Assembly: GCA_024401165.1 (NCBI GenBank)
Contig: JAKSLN010000017.1
Span: 1-33,129, forward strand
DNA: 33,129 bases
DNA from: Bacteroidaceae bacterium
GTDB taxonomy: Bacteria; Bacteroidota; Bacteroidia; Bacteroidales; Bacteroidaceae
Reading direction: 5' to 3'
Numbering within the stretch: the stretch's first letter is position 1; each line of letters opens with the position of its first letter. Shown here in pieces: positions 31,945 through 33,129 of the stretch. Position numbers and translations under genes: made by a program. A model generated the notes under the pieces. It searched no databases and was not told the origin of the DNA. It saw nothing but the letters and a program-made list of their open reading frames with translations.

Positions 31945-32996
31945 AAAAGATTCTATCACTTATAGCCATGTCGGCAGTAGTCATGGGCAGCATGGCTCAG
32001 ACCGCCACGACCGCCACTAAGGCGGCTCAGCCTTCCGAGATCAGCAAATGCATGGGCAACTTCCCCGCTTCAAACCTGGTGAGCAGTTCCAGCGAACAGG
32101 AGCATGACAAGCTTGACTCCGTCAACTACCTGAACACCAAGACCTACGAGTTCCCCTACAACAGCAAGAAGGAGAAGCAGCAGGTGGACGAACTCGTTGC
32201 CTCACTCATCAAGGCATACGATGCCGACCTGCCCCATCACACAGGTGGATATTGCTGGACAGGCGTCCTGCGCACGGACTCTCCCGTAAAGAGCAAGGAG
32301 GTGGGCATGTACTATGGCGAGAACCTTGCCCCACTGACCATTGGTGGTGTGGGTCGCAACTATGTAGTGCTGCGCATGAACTACGAGCAGAACCCCGACT
32401 ACCGCCACATCAAGGGTGTGGAATGGTGGCTGGAGCCGGGTAGCAAGAACACCGCCACGGTCTGCATGAAGACCTTCACCCTGTCCGGTCCGCAGTCGAG
32501 CGTGAGCTATCTCAACGCACTCCGCCAGAGCGACAATGCCAAGGTTGCCAGCGAGGCAAAATCCAAGCTTGAAGGCCTGCCCGAGGTTTCGTTCAGCACC
32601 AGGGAGGAACTGTTAAACAGCATCAAGGTGTTGTCACAAATCTACAAGAATGACGGCGGTGCCATCGACCGTGCCGTGGTGAAGTCCGTCAACGAGAGAA
32701 TCATGGCCTATCTCAGGCTCGAGGTGGCGACTGACCGGGATGACATGATCCGGCTGTTCCGTGTGCTGGGCCAGATCAGCGTACCCGGTTACTTTTGCCT
32801 GGTCACAAATTTCAACGATGGCAACATGACCGTGCCATTCTCCGAGATGGAGAAGATCTACGACAAACTCAAGGTCTTCTGTGTCGACTATGGAGGAACT
32901 CGTGAAGTGGAAACGGACAGCCAAGAGAGGCCCGGCGTTAATTTTCTCCTGCATTTCCAAGTGGAAAACGAGAAGCTGACAGGCTTGGGATACTAA
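31941..32996 (+). CDS. Exported hypothetical protein, 351 residues
   Basis: I take the start at 31,941, overlapping the previous stop (ATGA), not the in-frame ATG at 31,872. It gives a clear signal peptide: MKKILSLIAMSAVVMGSMAQ, with cleavage likely after MAQ or shortly before. The mature part is soluble, with WTGVLRTDSPVKSKEVGMYY, WWLEPGSKNTATVCMKTFTL and a helical C-terminal half. I recognise no family. Being the last gene of the sigma operon, it may be an effector or sensor for the sigma/anti-sigma pair in the periplasm. Confidence 0.75.
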   Translation: MKKILSLIAMSAVVMGSMAQTATTATKAAQPSEISKCMGNFPASNLVSSSSEQEHDKLDSVNYLNTKTYEFPYNSKKEKQQVDELVASLIKAYDADLPHHTGGYCWTGVLRTDSPVKSKEVGMYYGENLAPLTIGGVGRNYVVLRMNYEQNPDYRHIKGVEWWLEPGSKNTATVCMKTFTLSGPQSSVSYLNALRQSDNAKVASEAKSKLEGLPEVSFSTREELLNSIKVLSQIYKNDGGAIDRAVVKSVNERIMAYLRLEVATDRDDMIRLFRVLGQISVPGYFCLVTNFNDGNMTVPFSEMEKIYDKLKVFCVDYGGTREVETDSQERPGVNFLLHFQVENEKLTGLGY

Positions 32997-33129
32997 TTCT
33001 TTCTTGCCAATTATTCGGGCTTACACGTGTGTTCAGGTTGTTTGAACATAAAGTTGTAAGGCAGGAGCACATGTTGGGATGTCGTTTCTAACTGTCTGTA
33101 ATTCAGCCGTGCAAACTTTTTGCAAACTC

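Noticed and set aside
33001..33129. Repeat GCAAACTTTTTGCAAACT at the window end as an attachment site
   Set aside because: Only a short direct repeat is visible and the sequence stops there; nothing links it to an integrase.

Overview
The window looks like a chromosome segment of a Bacteroidales bacterium, most likely a Prevotella-type gut or oral species. The evidence is the Bacteroidetes promoter form (TTTG or TTG about 20 bases ahead of TAnnTTTG) in front of many genes, the C-terminal tails ending in GIYIVNG/GLYIING typical of Prevotella secreted proteins, BspA-like leucine-rich-repeat proteins, DUF2795, an M60 peptidase and an ECF sigma operon. No tRNA, rRNA, CRISPR array or transposase was found.

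Two regions differ in character. Region A (1 to about 12,600, + strand) is AT-richer and made of short, mostly unrecognised genes, several of them broken: a degraded PD-(D/E)XK nuclease, a gene split by a one-base shift, a gene with an in-frame amber codon and a truncated paralogue fragment. It also carries two LRR proteins, a regulator with two LytTR-like regions, a Cro/CI-type HTH protein followed by an AAA+ ATPase, and two 41-residue membrane peptides. It reads as an accessory island and ends at a bidirectional terminator (12,554-12,598).

The most unusual pattern in region A is a repeated promoter module. Two direct copies of C(C/T)GACAC lie exactly 22 bases apart and 38 bases ahead of the -7 box at positions 6-73 and 10,703-10,770, and each promoter leads to an exactly 41-codon membrane peptide. 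A looser copy (23 and 37 bases) precedes the operon that encodes the LytTR-like regulator. Direct repeats two helical turns apart are the usual target of LytTR proteins, so I infer a small autoregulated regulon that controls LRR proteins and tiny membrane peptides.

Region B (about 12,600-33,129) is GC-richer and looks like host backbone. Two minus-strand genes (DUF2795 protein, methyltransferase-like protein) are followed by a large secreted protein with two discoidin-like domains, then a long + strand run: M60 metallopeptidase (probably mucin or glycoprotein directed), DUF6057-like membrane protein, TolB-like propeller lipoprotein with a CxxCH haem motif, small lipoprotein, DUF3160 lipoprotein and CapA-like lipoprotein. 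A membrane-spanning HTH regulator follows, then an ECF sigma factor, a membrane protein that may be its anti-sigma factor, and an exported protein, the last three joined by 4-base start/stop overlaps. Together region B suggests cell-envelope and extracellular work on host or dietary glycoproteins with its own envelope-sensing regulators.
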